Positions 7,060 to 13,905 of a stretch of 16,293 nt of DNA are shown here, piece after piece; positions within the stretch are counted from its first letter, which is position 1, and every line of letters begins with the position of its first letter. Location of the stretch: positions 58,399-74,691 of the forward strand of contig DHEG01000003.1 of NCBI GenBank assembly GCA_002399765.1, in the 5' to 3' direction. The DNA is from Caryophanales bacterium UBA4856 (GTDB lineage: Bacteria; Bacillota_I; Bacilli_A; RFN20; CAG-288). The translations under genes were made by a program, and so were the position numbers. Below the pieces are notes generated by a model. It had not been told where the DNA came from, did not search any database, and saw nothing but the letters and a program-made list of their open reading frames with translations.

Positions 7060-8042
7060 TTCGCCATACCCTCCGTAATCTTGCCGACTATGCTTGAGAC
7101 AGCCATGGAATAGGCAACCTTAAGGGCATTATAGAAGGCATAATCGTTCGAGTTGCCATGGGCCTTTACGGCCACCTTGTTCACGCCCAGGAGAATGGCC
7201 CCACCGGTAGAGCGATAGTCCAAGGTCTGCTTCATGCCTTTGAGTCCGGGCTTAGCCAACAGGTAGCCCATCTTCGTGAAGAGGTTCTTGGTGAAGGCCT
7301 TCTTCAATAGGACGCCTAGCATCCCGGCGGTTCCCTCGATGCTTTTCAAGAGGATGTTTCCAGGATAGCCGGGGGTGACAATGACGTCCTTGTTGCCGTC
7401 CAAGGCATCCCTGGCCTCGCAATTCCCGGCGAAGCCAGGGAAAGACGACTCTTTGAGGATCCTATAGGCCTTGACGCTCTCGGCCAGGCCCTTTCCTTCC
7501 TCGACGCCATTGGAAAGGATATAGACCCGGGGCGTCTGGACACCCAAGACGTTCTTGGCATACAAAGATCCCATCTTGGCAAAGCCCACCAATTCCTCGG
7601 CCGTGTTTTGGTTGGAGGCCCCGATATCGAGGATGACGGTCTTCTTGCCTCTTATGGCAGTGACGAAGGGGGCGGCAAGGCCAGCTCTCAAGACCCCGGG
7701 CGCATTCTTGATGAGCAATGTGGCTCCGGTCACGAATCCACCGGTAGACCCGGCGGTCACCACTCCAGAGAAGCCCACTCCGGCCGAGGCCTTTATGGCC
7801 TGATACATGGAAGAATCCTTAAGGCGCAGGAAACCCAAAGGGGAGACCTCCATCGGAACCACCTGCGAGGTCTCGACCACGCTTGCCCCCCTTACCCCAT
7901 CGAGGAGAGGATGGAGATCCTTGCCAGCCCCGAAGGCCACGACTTCCACATCGTCATTCTCCTTGAGAAAGGCTTTCAAGCCTTTGGCCAAAGGCATGGG
8001 GCCCTCATCGGATCCCATCATGTCTATCGCTAGTCTTACCAT
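7056..8042 (-). CDS. plsX: phosphate acyltransferase PlsX
   Basis: PlsX converts acyl-ACP plus phosphate into acyl-phosphate, the donor used by PlsY to start phospholipid synthesis. The ATG at 8042 (328 residues) is preferred: GGAGG lies 7 bases before it, whereas an in-frame TTG at 8063 has no ribosome site. Family features are LAIDMMGSDEGP near the N terminus, STGGFVTGATLLIKN, DIGAS, GNCEARDALDGNKDVIVTPG, PGNILLKSIEGTAG and a C-terminal TGGAILLGVNKVAVKAHGNS. Several signature positions differ from common PlsX (GSDEGP for GGDxAP, VTPGYPGN for VxDGFxGN). It is the first gene of the five-gene operon; fapR, fabD, fabG and acpP, its partners in Bacillus, are absent. FakA, also in this window, makes the same kind of product from free fatty acids. 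Confidence 0.93.
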   Translation of the reverse strand: MVRLAIDMMGSDEGPMPLAKGLKAFLKENDDVEVVAFGAGKDLHPLLDGVRGASVVETSQVVPMEVSPLGFLRLKDSSMYQAIKASAGVGFSGVVTAGSTGGFVTGATLLIKNAPGVLRAGLAAPFVTAIRGKKTVILDIGASNQNTAEELVGFAKMGSLYAKNVLGVQTPRVYILSNGVEEGKGLAESVKAYRILKESSFPGFAGNCEARDALDGNKDVIVTPGYPGNILLKSIEGTAGMLGVLLKKAFTKNLFTKMGYLLAKPGLKGMKQTLDYRSTGGAILLGVNKVAVKAHGNSNDYAFYNALKVAYSMAVSSIVGKITEGMAK

Positions 8043-8074
8043 CCTTAGGCCTCCCACTGACAATTACAAGGATG

Positions 8075-8083
8075 AGTATAGCA
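8075..8083 (-). promoter_or_regulatory. extended -10 promoter of plsX-rnc-ftsY-ylxM-ffh
   Basis: Reading leftward, TGC TATACT (8083-8075) matches an extended -10 element with a 5/6 TATAAT match. No good -35 lies 16-18 bases upstream, which is usual for extended -10 promoters. The start would fall near 8068, about 26 bases before the plsX ATG. Confidence 0.5.
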
Positions 8084-8166
8084 AAGACCTGGCCAAGGCT
8101 TCCCCTGCCAATCCCTAGGCGTTGGACCCAGCAAGGATTATCCTAGTAGGGAAAAGAGGCAGTCTT

Positions 8167-8712
8167 ATGGATTTGACCGAAAAGAAACTAACTTCCAAGT
8201 TGATTTACAAAGGCGCGTTGGTGACCCTTTACAAAGACACGGTTCTTTGCCCCAATGGGGATGAGGCACCAAGGGAATACATTAGGCACGTGAAGGCGGC
8301 GGCAATCCTCCCCCTCACCAAGGACGGGAAGATCTTGCTGGAGCATCAGTTCCGCTATCCTTTGGGGAAGGTCATAATCGAGGTACCGGCCGGAAAGAGC
8401 GATGGCGACGAAAAGCCGGAGGAGACCGCCAAGAGGGAATTGGAAGAAGAGACCGGAAAAAAGGCCGGTAAGCTTGTCTTCTGCGGCCAATTTGCTCCGA
8501 CATGCGCCTATTCCGACGAGGTCATCTATCTTTACATCGCGCCCCAACTAGAGCCGGGAAAGCGCCATCTGGACAAGGACGAATTAATCGATTTGTTCGA
8601 AGCGACCCCCGCTGAATTCTTCGCTATGTGCGACAAGGGCGAAATAGTCGATGGCAAGACTTTGGCCTTGGCCTATTACCTCAAGCGCTACTTGGAGAAC
8701 AGGGAAAAGTAA
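8167..8712 (+). CDS. NUDIX hydrolase, probable ADP-ribose pyrophosphatase
   Basis: Probably hydrolyses ADP-ribose to AMP and ribose 5-phosphate (NudF/YqkG-like). The 181-residue protein carries an exact Nudix box G-x5-E-x7-REL-x-EE-x-G (from GKSDGDE through RELEEETG), with the PAG immediately before it and the EHQFRYPLGKVIIEVPAG strand typical of ADP-ribose pyrophosphatases. The ATG at 8167 has GAGG 7 bases upstream; an in-frame ATG-like extension to 8122 would add 15 residues without family resemblance. It runs opposite to its neighbours, divergent from plsX and convergent with recG (10-base gap). It occupies the position where Bacillus has fapR between recG and plsX. The exact substrate is inferred. 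Confidence 0.9.
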   Translation: MDLTEKKLTSKLIYKGALVTLYKDTVLCPNGDEAPREYIRHVKAAAILPLTKDGKILLEHQFRYPLGKVIIEVPAGKSDGDEKPEETAKRELEEETGKKAGKLVFCGQFAPTCAYSDEVIYLYIAPQLEPGKRHLDKDELIDLFEATPAEFFAMCDKGEIVDGKTLALAYYLKRYLENREK

Positions 8713-8722
8713 GAAGGTCTTC

Positions 8723-10735
8723 CTAGATAAGGAGGGCACTCCTGATGGGTGCCTCTTTTATTACCAGTTGGGCATAGTCACGAAACTCCGGAACCAAGGC
8801 CATCTTGTCCAGGATGAGATCCGCATCCCCCATCCCCGCCTTGAACATGGCGTAATCGGTCGTGAAGTCCGCCAAGGCCAAGTCGCTTTCGCCTGACTGG
8901 TTAAGGCCGCCGATTGAGCCAAAGCCCCGGCTTTTGAGGTCGTATTCGCTTATGGCGAAGCCATCGTTGTTATGGGCCAGAAACTCCAGCTTCTCCTGCG
9001 CTTTTGCGTCCTTGCCGTCATAGACTAGCAAGGCCAGGGCAAAATGGCCGTTGCGACCGATCCTTCCCCGTAGTTGGTGAAGCGCCGAAAGGCCGAAAAG
9101 ATTGGCCGAATATATGATCATCAGACCAGCATCCTTGATGTCCATCCCGACCTCGACCACCGAAGTGGCTACCAATATGGGCTTGCTCTTGTCTTTGAAG
9201 GCCTCAAGGATCCTGGCTTGCTCACTGGCCTTGATACGGCCGTGCAGCAGCTGGACCTTTTCAAAGCCATATAGTTTCCCGTATTCTTCGTAGACTTGCT
9301 TGGCCGAGACCTTGCCGCTGTCTTCCTCTCCCTGTACCGCCTCGTCAATTCTAGGCACTATCACAAACACCTGTCGGCCTTTGGCCACCGCCTGCTCAAT
9401 GGCCTTCTTCAATATCGGATCGGTGCTTTTGATGACTTGGGTACGGACCAATCTCTTCGAACCATTGGGGAATTGGTGCAACTCGGAAAGATCCATGTCG
9501 CCGGTTTTCATTATTGCTACCGTTCGCGGTATGGGCGTGGCTGTCATCATCAAGGTGTCGACCGCTTGTCCCTTGGCGATCATTTCGGCCCTTTGCTCCA
9601 CACCAAAGCTTTGCTGTTCGTCTATCACGGAAAGGGTGAGGTTTTTGTATCTTACGTCGGCAGAGATTCCCGCTTCGGTGGCGACCAGTATCGCTATGGA
9701 CCCATCGGCCAAGCCCCTGATTACATTGCGTCTATCCTCGGCCTTCATGCCTGACAGCAAAAGGCCGATTTTGGGACCCTTGCCCATGAGGAACTTGTTG
9801 GCATTGGCGTAATGCTGCTGGGCAAGGGAAGTGGTGGGAGAGAACAATATCCCCTGTCCGCCCCTAAGCCAGTTGGCATAAAGTGCTATGAGGGCCACGA
9901 TGGTCTTGCCGGTCGAAACGTCCCCCTGCAAAAGACGGTACATGACCTTGGGCCCTTTCATGTCGGTCACTATTTCCCTTACGGCCACCACTTGGTCATG
10001 GGTCAGCTTGAAGGGCAGCGAGAGGATGAGCTCGTTGACTTTCTGAGTGTCGATGGTCCTCAGGGAATTCTTCTTGAGGAGTGAGACATAGCGTCTATTG
10101 GCCTTTATCTTAAGGCAATAGGCCAGGCATTCCTCGTATTTGAAGTTCCTTATTCCCAAGGCTAGTTCCTTCTTGTTGGCCGGAGCATGGATATACCTGA
10201 AGGCCTTGTCGCGGGGAAGGAGGTGGTATTTGTCGACAAAGAAGGAGGGGACCTTGTCCTTGACGTACATCATGTATTGGGATAGGAGGATATTGTCTAT
10301 GACGCTTGCGAAGGTCGATTGGGATATTTCCTTGGGCAAATGGTAATAGGGTCGCACCTGACTAAGGACAAAGCGCGAGTCGTTCTCGTATATGCCCGAC
10401 ACCATGAATGCCCTTTGCCTGGCGCTGTAATAGGCCACCACGAACAACTCCTTGCCCATGGCGATCCTGTTCAGGTAGAACATCTGATGGAAGACGATGA
10501 AATTCCAGCGGAAATCAGAGACTTCGCCCCCGGCCGTGAATCTTATCAATTGCATGCGCACGCTGGCCCTGACCGACAAGACCTTTACGTGAAGGCGAGC
10601 CTTCTCGCCATCCTGGTAACGATCGGCTGGTTTTTCGATCGTGGGAGCCATGTCGTCATAGCGGGCCGGAATATGCTCAAGAAGATCCAGATCGCTCTGG
10701 GCGCCTAGCTTTGCCATAATCTGGGTCTTTGTCAC
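8723..10735 (-). CDS. recG: ATP-dependent DNA helicase RecG (divergent)
   Basis: RecG remodels stalled replication forks and branch-migrates Holliday junctions. The 670-residue length is normal. An N-terminal wedge/OB domain (about 45-125) precedes the helicase core: Walker A GDVSTGKT at 271-278, FSPTTSLAQQH at 298-308, motif II DEQQ at 372-375, TATPIPRT at 398-405, and a C-terminal half with LLHGRIKASEQARILEAF, VEVGMDIKDAGLM, FGLSALHQLRGRIGRNG and the RecG-specific YDLKSRGFGSIGG. Many signature residues differ from textbook RecG (DEQH is DEQQ; GTHA is ATEA). The start is a GTG at 10735 with AGGTG 7 bases upstream; an in-frame ATG at 10717 has no ribosome site. A terminator lies between the PIN gene and recG, so recG probably has its own promoter; TAGAAT at 10761-10756 is a weak candidate -10. 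Confidence 0.93.
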   Translation of the reverse strand: MTKTQIMAKLGAQSDLDLLEHIPARYDDMAPTIEKPADRYQDGEKARLHVKVLSVRASVRMQLIRFTAGGEVSDFRWNFIVFHQMFYLNRIAMGKELFVVAYYSARQRAFMVSGIYENDSRFVLSQVRPYYHLPKEISQSTFASVIDNILLSQYMMYVKDKVPSFFVDKYHLLPRDKAFRYIHAPANKKELALGIRNFKYEECLAYCLKIKANRRYVSLLKKNSLRTIDTQKVNELILSLPFKLTHDQVVAVREIVTDMKGPKVMYRLLQGDVSTGKTIVALIALYANWLRGGQGILFSPTTSLAQQHYANANKFLMGKGPKIGLLLSGMKAEDRRNVIRGLADGSIAILVATEAGISADVRYKNLTLSVIDEQQSFGVEQRAEMIAKGQAVDTLMMTATPIPRTVAIMKTGDMDLSELHQFPNGSKRLVRTQVIKSTDPILKKAIEQAVAKGRQVFVIVPRIDEAVQGEEDSGKVSAKQVYEEYGKLYGFEKVQLLHGRIKASEQARILEAFKDKSKPILVATSVVEVGMDIKDAGLMIIYSANLFGLSALHQLRGRIGRNGHFALALLVYDGKDAKAQEKLEFLAHNNDGFAISEYDLKSRGFGSIGGLNQSGESDLALADFTTDYAMFKAGMGDADLILDKMALVPEFRDYAQLVIKEAPIRSALLI
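8732..8759 (+). terminator. probable terminator of the NUDIX gene, inside the recG 3' coding region
   Basis: GAGGGCAC (8732-8739) pairs with GTGCCTC (8749-8755), with one bulged G and a 9-base loop, followed by TTTT and A. It lies 19 bases after the NUDIX stop, within the last codons of recG on the other strand. The stem is modest. Confidence 0.45.
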
Positions 10736-10769
10736 TGCGATTCACCTCGGATAAGATTCTAACTCACAG

Positions 10770-10795
10770 AAAAAGGCCCGCTAACGACAGGCCTT
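10770..10795 (-). terminator. intrinsic terminator after the PIN-domain gene
   Basis: Reading leftward, AAGGCCTG (10795-10788) pairs with CGGGCCTT (10780-10773), with one T/G wobble and a 7-base loop, followed by a five-T tract ending at 10770. It begins 12 bases after the PIN gene stop and separates that gene from recG. Confidence 0.75.
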
Positions 10796-10806
10796 GCCAT
10801 CTTCTC

Positions 10807-11325
10807 TCACTTATCGTCCTCGGGGAAGTAATAAAGTCCCAATGTGCCATCAGGTTTTATCCTGCAGCAATGCAGCTTGTGGTCACCCTGCGTGGCGGGA
10901 TTCCTCAAGGCCCTGGCCTTCTTGGTCCGCTCCTCGTCTTGGGTTATCAAAAGCACATTGTGATTGGGCATGAGGAAACTCACCTGGTTAAGGACCGTCT
11001 TGTCGGCGAAGGCGCCCTTGGCTTCCCCGACAAAGATTACGTAGGGATTGGCCGGATCGGAAAGCGCAACGGCTTGGTTAAGCCAAACGGCAGCCTTCCG
11101 GGAACGTTCCTTCACCACGGGATCGGCGCTTTCCAATCCTTCGTTAACACCGTTAACGGCCTCCAGGGGAATTATCAAGGTGTATTTCCTTAGCCGTGGC
11201 AGGACTGCCACAAGGCTAGTGAAGAACAGGTCCGCTCCATCGGCAGTCAAGGATGACGAATCGACTAGCAGCGAATCGTCCTTGCCCAGCATCTCCTTGA
11301 ATTTCCCTAAGCCCAAGCCAGCCAT
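10807..11325 (-). CDS. PIN-domain protein, putative ribonuclease
   Basis: A 172-residue soluble protein that I read as a stand-alone PIN domain, a fold usually found in metal-dependent RNases. The pattern is right: a strand with LLVDSSSL (D22), IIPLEAVNGVNEG (E55), a long charged helix, FADKTVLNQVSFLM (D108) and the late LLITQDEERTKKARAL (D130), which together supply the four conserved acidic residues in PIN order and spacing, closer to the PhoH/YlaK PIN type than to VapC toxins. The C terminus (about 145-172) is a short strand-rich tail. A strong GGGGAGG site precedes the ATG. No antitoxin-sized gene is adjacent. It is flanked by terminators and has a candidate promoter, so it is a single-gene unit between fakA and recG, where Bacillus has sdaAB-sdaAA. 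The specific role is unknown. Confidence 0.68.
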   Translation of the reverse strand: MAGLGLGKFKEMLGKDDSLLVDSSSLTADGADLFFTSLVAVLPRLRKYTLIIPLEAVNGVNEGLESADPVVKERSRKAAVWLNQAVALSDPANPYVIFVGEAKGAFADKTVLNQVSFLMPNHNVLLITQDEERTKKARALRNPATQGDHKLHCCRIKPDGTLGLYYFPEDDK

Positions 11326-11361
11326 AGTCGTTCCTCCCCCTCTATTTCAGAAATTCCATCT

Positions 11362-11398
11362 TATTATCAATAATACGACTTAATGGGCTCTTTTTTAA
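11362..11398 (-). promoter_or_regulatory. candidate promoter of the PIN gene, overlapping a 14-base dyad
   Basis: Reading leftward, TTAAAA (11398-11393), a 17-base spacer and TATTAT (11375-11370) form a plausible promoter (4/6 and 5/6 matches) with a start near 11363, about 38 bases before the PIN ATG. The -10 is half of a perfect 14-base dyad, TATTAT-TG-ATAATA (11362-11375), a possible operator. The dyad could also be chance in AT-rich sequence. Confidence 0.45.
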
Positions 11399-11437
11399 GC
11401 AAGGGAAGGCTTTTGACCCCAAAAACGCAGGCAAAAC

Positions 11438-11464
11438 AAAAAGTCGGGGTTTAAAACCCGGCTT
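11438..11464 (-). terminator. intrinsic terminator after fakA
   Basis: Reading leftward, AAGCCGGGTTTT pairs with the following AAACCCCGACTT (11464-11441) with two mismatches, and a T-tract TTTTTGTTTT follows. It begins 19 bases beyond the fakA stop and isolates the fakA transcript from the PIN gene. Confidence 0.65.
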
Positions 11465-11482
11465 ATTTAAGGGGCGACGACT

Positions 11483-13192
11483 TCACTCAACGGAGACTAT
11501 GAACGAATAGACAGGCTGATCGCCTTCCTTGACATCGACATCGGCCTGTTTGCCATATTTATCGGTGAGCCTCTTCTTGGTGTCCTCGATCTCGTCGCTC
11601 TTGATGTCCTCTCCGCAAATGACGGTGATTATCGAGGAATCAGGCGCAACCATGGAATCGAGAAGCTTGTAGAGGGCATCAAACTTGTCATTGGAAACGG
11701 TGGTTATGTCCTTGCCGTGCATTCCCATGAACTCGCCCTTCTTTACCGACTCGCCATCGATGGTGGTGTCGCGAATGGCATAGGTGACCTCGCCGGACTT
11801 TACGCCTTGGATAGCCTCGAGCATCTCGGTCTTGTTGGATTCGGCCGAGACGGAGGGATTGAACATCATGGCTGCCACCAAACCTTCGGGAATGGTCTTG
11901 GTGGGAATGACCACGACGTTGATGTTCTGGCTAGAGAGGACATCGGCCGCCGAAGACGCGGCCATTATTATGTTCCCGTTGTTGGGGAAGACGAAGACGG
12001 TTGAGGCATGGACCAATTTCACGGCCTCGACAATGTCTTGGGTCGAGGGGTTCATGGTCTGGCCACCGGAAACGACTTGGTCAACGCCGATATCGTTCTT
12101 GAAGATCGACTCGACTCCCTTGCCAGCGCAAACGGCAACCATGCCGAAAGGCTTGAGGGGTTTGTCGGAATCATTCTTTATCGCTTCCTGACGGACCCAT
12201 TCCGCCTCATCCATCAAGCGCTTGTGCTGCTGAGTCATGGATTCGACCTTTATCTTCAAGAACTCGCCGAATTGCTGGGCATAGTTGAAGACAGTGCCGG
12301 GCTTCTTGGCGTGGATGTGGACCTTGACCAGATCATCGTCACGGACACATACGATGGAGTTGCCGTAATCGTTTATTACGGAACGGAAACGACGTTCATC
12401 AAATCTGTGCTTACCGTCCTTGGCAGGGTCGCTGGATAGCTGAAGGATGAACTCGGTGCAGTACCCGAAGTCTTGATGGGCGAGATGGGATTGGACGTTG
12501 TCATGGGCATCCTCCTGGGGAAGGTTTTGGAAGACTGGCTTGTCGACGCTTACGACGGAAGCCATGTTCTTCTCGACGATTTCGTTATGGAGGGCCTTGG
12601 CAAAGCCTTCGATGACGCGGCAGAATCCCGCTCCGCCACTATCGACAACGCCGACTTCCTTGAGTATCGGCAAAAGGTTAGGAGTCCTCTTTAAAGAGGC
12701 CTGGGCCTCATTTAGAAGGATGTCCATGGCCTCGTCTATGGGCTGGCCCTTCTCGGCATTATCGTACATCGCTTGGGCCGCTTCGCGTTCGACGGTCAGC
12801 ATCGTGCCCTCGACTGGTTTCATAACGGCCTTGTATGCAACGTCCTTGCCTTCCAGGAAAGCTTCCGCCAAGTCGATGGCATCGGCATCCTTCTTGCCCT
12901 TGAGGCTATCGGCAAAGCCGCGGAATATCTGGGAAAGGATGACGCCCGAGTTTCCCCTTGCGCCCATCAACAAGCCGCGCGAGAAAGCCTTGGCGACATT
13001 GTAGATATCGTTGTCGTTGGATTCGGCTACTTCCTTGGCTCCCGAAGACATGGTGAGATTCATGTTGGTGCCAGTGTCGCCATCGGGAACGGGGAAGACA
13101 TTAAGGGCATCGACTTCCGGGTAGTGGTTATAGATGTTGTTGGCGCCAGAGATAATCATCTGTCTTAATATCGTGCCGTCAATTTTGACCAT
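11483..13192 (-). CDS. fakA: fatty acid kinase catalytic subunit FakA (DhaL-domain, YloV family)
   Basis: FakA phosphorylates free fatty acids held by a FakB/DegV-type carrier to give acyl-phosphate, feeding exogenous fatty acids to PlsY or PlsX. The 569-residue protein starts with the DhaL ATP-binding domain (about 10-200), with the metal-binding NVFPVPDGDTGTNMN at 31-45 and GLLMGARGNSGVILSQIFRG, and continues with the YloV middle domain and C-terminal domain (VDQVVSGGQTMNPSTQDIVE and FPNNGNIIMAA segments). Length agrees with the family (about 550). AAAGGAG lies 10 bases before the ATG. It is downstream of asp23 (32-base gap), the conserved yloU-yloV pairing. No FakB is in the window. Confidence 0.94.
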   Translation of the reverse strand: MVKIDGTILRQMIISGANNIYNHYPEVDALNVFPVPDGDTGTNMNLTMSSGAKEVAESNDNDIYNVAKAFSRGLLMGARGNSGVILSQIFRGFADSLKGKKDADAIDLAEAFLEGKDVAYKAVMKPVEGTMLTVEREAAQAMYDNAEKGQPIDEAMDILLNEAQASLKRTPNLLPILKEVGVVDSGGAGFCRVIEGFAKALHNEIVEKNMASVVSVDKPVFQNLPQEDAHDNVQSHLAHQDFGYCTEFILQLSSDPAKDGKHRFDERRFRSVINDYGNSIVCVRDDDLVKVHIHAKKPGTVFNYAQQFGEFLKIKVESMTQQHKRLMDEAEWVRQEAIKNDSDKPLKPFGMVAVCAGKGVESIFKNDIGVDQVVSGGQTMNPSTQDIVEAVKLVHASTVFVFPNNGNIIMAASSAADVLSSQNINVVVIPTKTIPEGLVAAMMFNPSVSAESNKTEMLEAIQGVKSGEVTYAIRDTTIDGESVKKGEFMGMHGKDITTVSNDKFDALYKLLDSMVAPDSSIITVICGEDIKSDEIEDTKKRLTDKYGKQADVDVKEGDQPVYSFIVSVE

Positions 13193-13224
13193 TCTCTCTT
13201 TTCTCCTTTGGTGGGATCCATCGC

Positions 13225-13572
13225 TTACTGTAGCCTAATGCCGTCGATGTATAGGTTTAGCGATTTCAGTGCGTAACCTTTTTCTTTCACAATATACTCG
13301 ATTGTTTGCCGAACTGTCATCGCCACTGCCGCGGCAGAGACCCTATAGCCAAGGATGATTCGAACCATGATGCGGACATCTCTTTGGCGTTCTAGCCGCA
13401 AGCTCACGCCGCCTCTTTCGAGGCTGAATGAATGAGTGCCGATCAAGCCTTTAAAAGAGGAACCGGAAGCGAAGGCCACAACCCCATAACAGGAAGCGAC
13501 TCCGTCCCGGATGGCCGTCGCAAGCTGTGATGCCCTGAGTTTCAGTTCTTTGCCCGAAAGCATCCGCGCCAT
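13225..13572 (-). CDS. Asp23/Gls24 family envelope stress response protein (YloU-like)
   Basis: A 115-residue Asp23/Gls24-family protein; family members sit near the cytoplasmic membrane and are linked to envelope stress or fatty acid use, although the YloU role is not settled. The protein has the usual GVVAFAS...strand and the late amphipathic VSAAAVAMTVRQTIEYIVKE helix followed by LKSLNLYIDGIRLQ. The ATG at 13572 is chosen because AAGGGGG lies 8 bases upstream. The longer frame to 13629 would place its TTG start in the -35 box of the promoter. It is the first gene of the asp23-fakA operon. Confidence 0.87.
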   Translation of the reverse strand: MARMLSGKELKLRASQLATAIRDGVASCYGVVAFASGSSFKGLIGTHSFSLERGGVSLRLERQRDVRIMVRIILGYRVSAAAVAMTVRQTIEYIVKEKGYALKSLNLYIDGIRLQ

Positions 13573-13600
13573 AGCTACGGCCCCCTTAAAAAGCGACAAG

Positions 13601-13629
13601 ATTATAAATAAGGTAGAGGACTTTGGCAA
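13601..13629 (-). promoter_or_regulatory. promoter of asp23-fakA
   Basis: Reading leftward, TTGCCA (13629-13624, 5/6 match), a 17-base spacer and a perfect TATAAT (13606-13601). The start near 13594 gives a leader of about 22 bases containing the AAGGGGG ribosome site. This also fixes the asp23 start downstream of 13594. Confidence 0.78.
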
Positions 13630-13710
13630 ATACTCACCATTGAAGGCCGGCCAGGGGTTGGCAAGGCAATTTCGAGAAACAATTTTCTAATAAAGGCGAA
13701 GAATCACTTT

Positions 13711-13726
13711 TCGGTTTCAAAACCGA
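13711..13726. repeat. 16-base dyad in the asp23/DUF2188 intergenic region
   Basis: TCGGTTT-CA-AAACCGA is a perfect inverted repeat with 7-bp arms. It lies about 80 bases upstream of the asp23 promoter and could be an operator or a small hairpin. Function is unknown. Confidence 0.5.
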
Positions 13727-13753
13727 TGGATGCCTAACCATGGACGTTGGTTC

Positions 13754-13767
13754 ATGAAACGATAGGT
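13754..13767 (+). repeat. first copy of a 14-base direct repeat
   Basis: ATGAAACGATAGGT, followed by GTTT, occurs here and again 152 bases downstream. A short inverted repeat, AACCA (13736-13740) / TGGTT (13748-13752), ends two bases before it. The whole 13573-14005 gap is AT-rich compared with the genes and holds, besides these repeats and the two promoters, no gene I can support. Confidence 0.7.
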
Positions 13768-13871
13768 GTTTCTCAGACATTAATGAATTTAACAGTCAAT
13801 AAAGGGAAACCAATGATTAGCCAACTTCTTATCTATCACTACGTTGTATTCACAATGCCTTAACCAAAAAA

Positions 13872-13905
13872 CGCGATTTCCATAAGCGAATGTCAAGCAA
13901 TCGCG
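13872..13905 (+). repeat. inverted repeat preceding the second 14-base repeat
   Basis: CGCGATT (13872-13878) and AATCGCG (13899-13905) form a perfect 7-bp stem with a 20-base loop. The second arm abuts the second copy of ATGAAACGATAGGT. No T-run follows, so it is not an intrinsic terminator. Confidence 0.5.

Noticed and set aside
8713..8722. GAAGGTCTTC palindrome in the NUDIX/recG gap, considered as a recG terminator
   Set aside because: Only a 4-bp stem with a 2-base loop is possible, which cannot form a stable hairpin.
10807..11325. PIN gene as a VapC-type toxin of a toxin-antitoxin pair
   Set aside because: There is no small antitoxin gene on either side; the gene is isolated by terminators and longer than typical VapC toxins.
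13225..13629. Longer asp23 reading frame starting at the TTG at 13629
   Set aside because: That TTG is part of the -35 box of a good promoter, and the ATG at 13572 has a proper ribosome site and fits the family length.
13813..13863. 16-codon ORF (MISQLLIYHYVVFTMP) with AAAGGG 6 bases upstream, between the two 14-base repeats
   Set aside because: It could be a leader peptide, but no promoter or terminator pairs with it and such short frames are expected by chance in AT-rich DNA.
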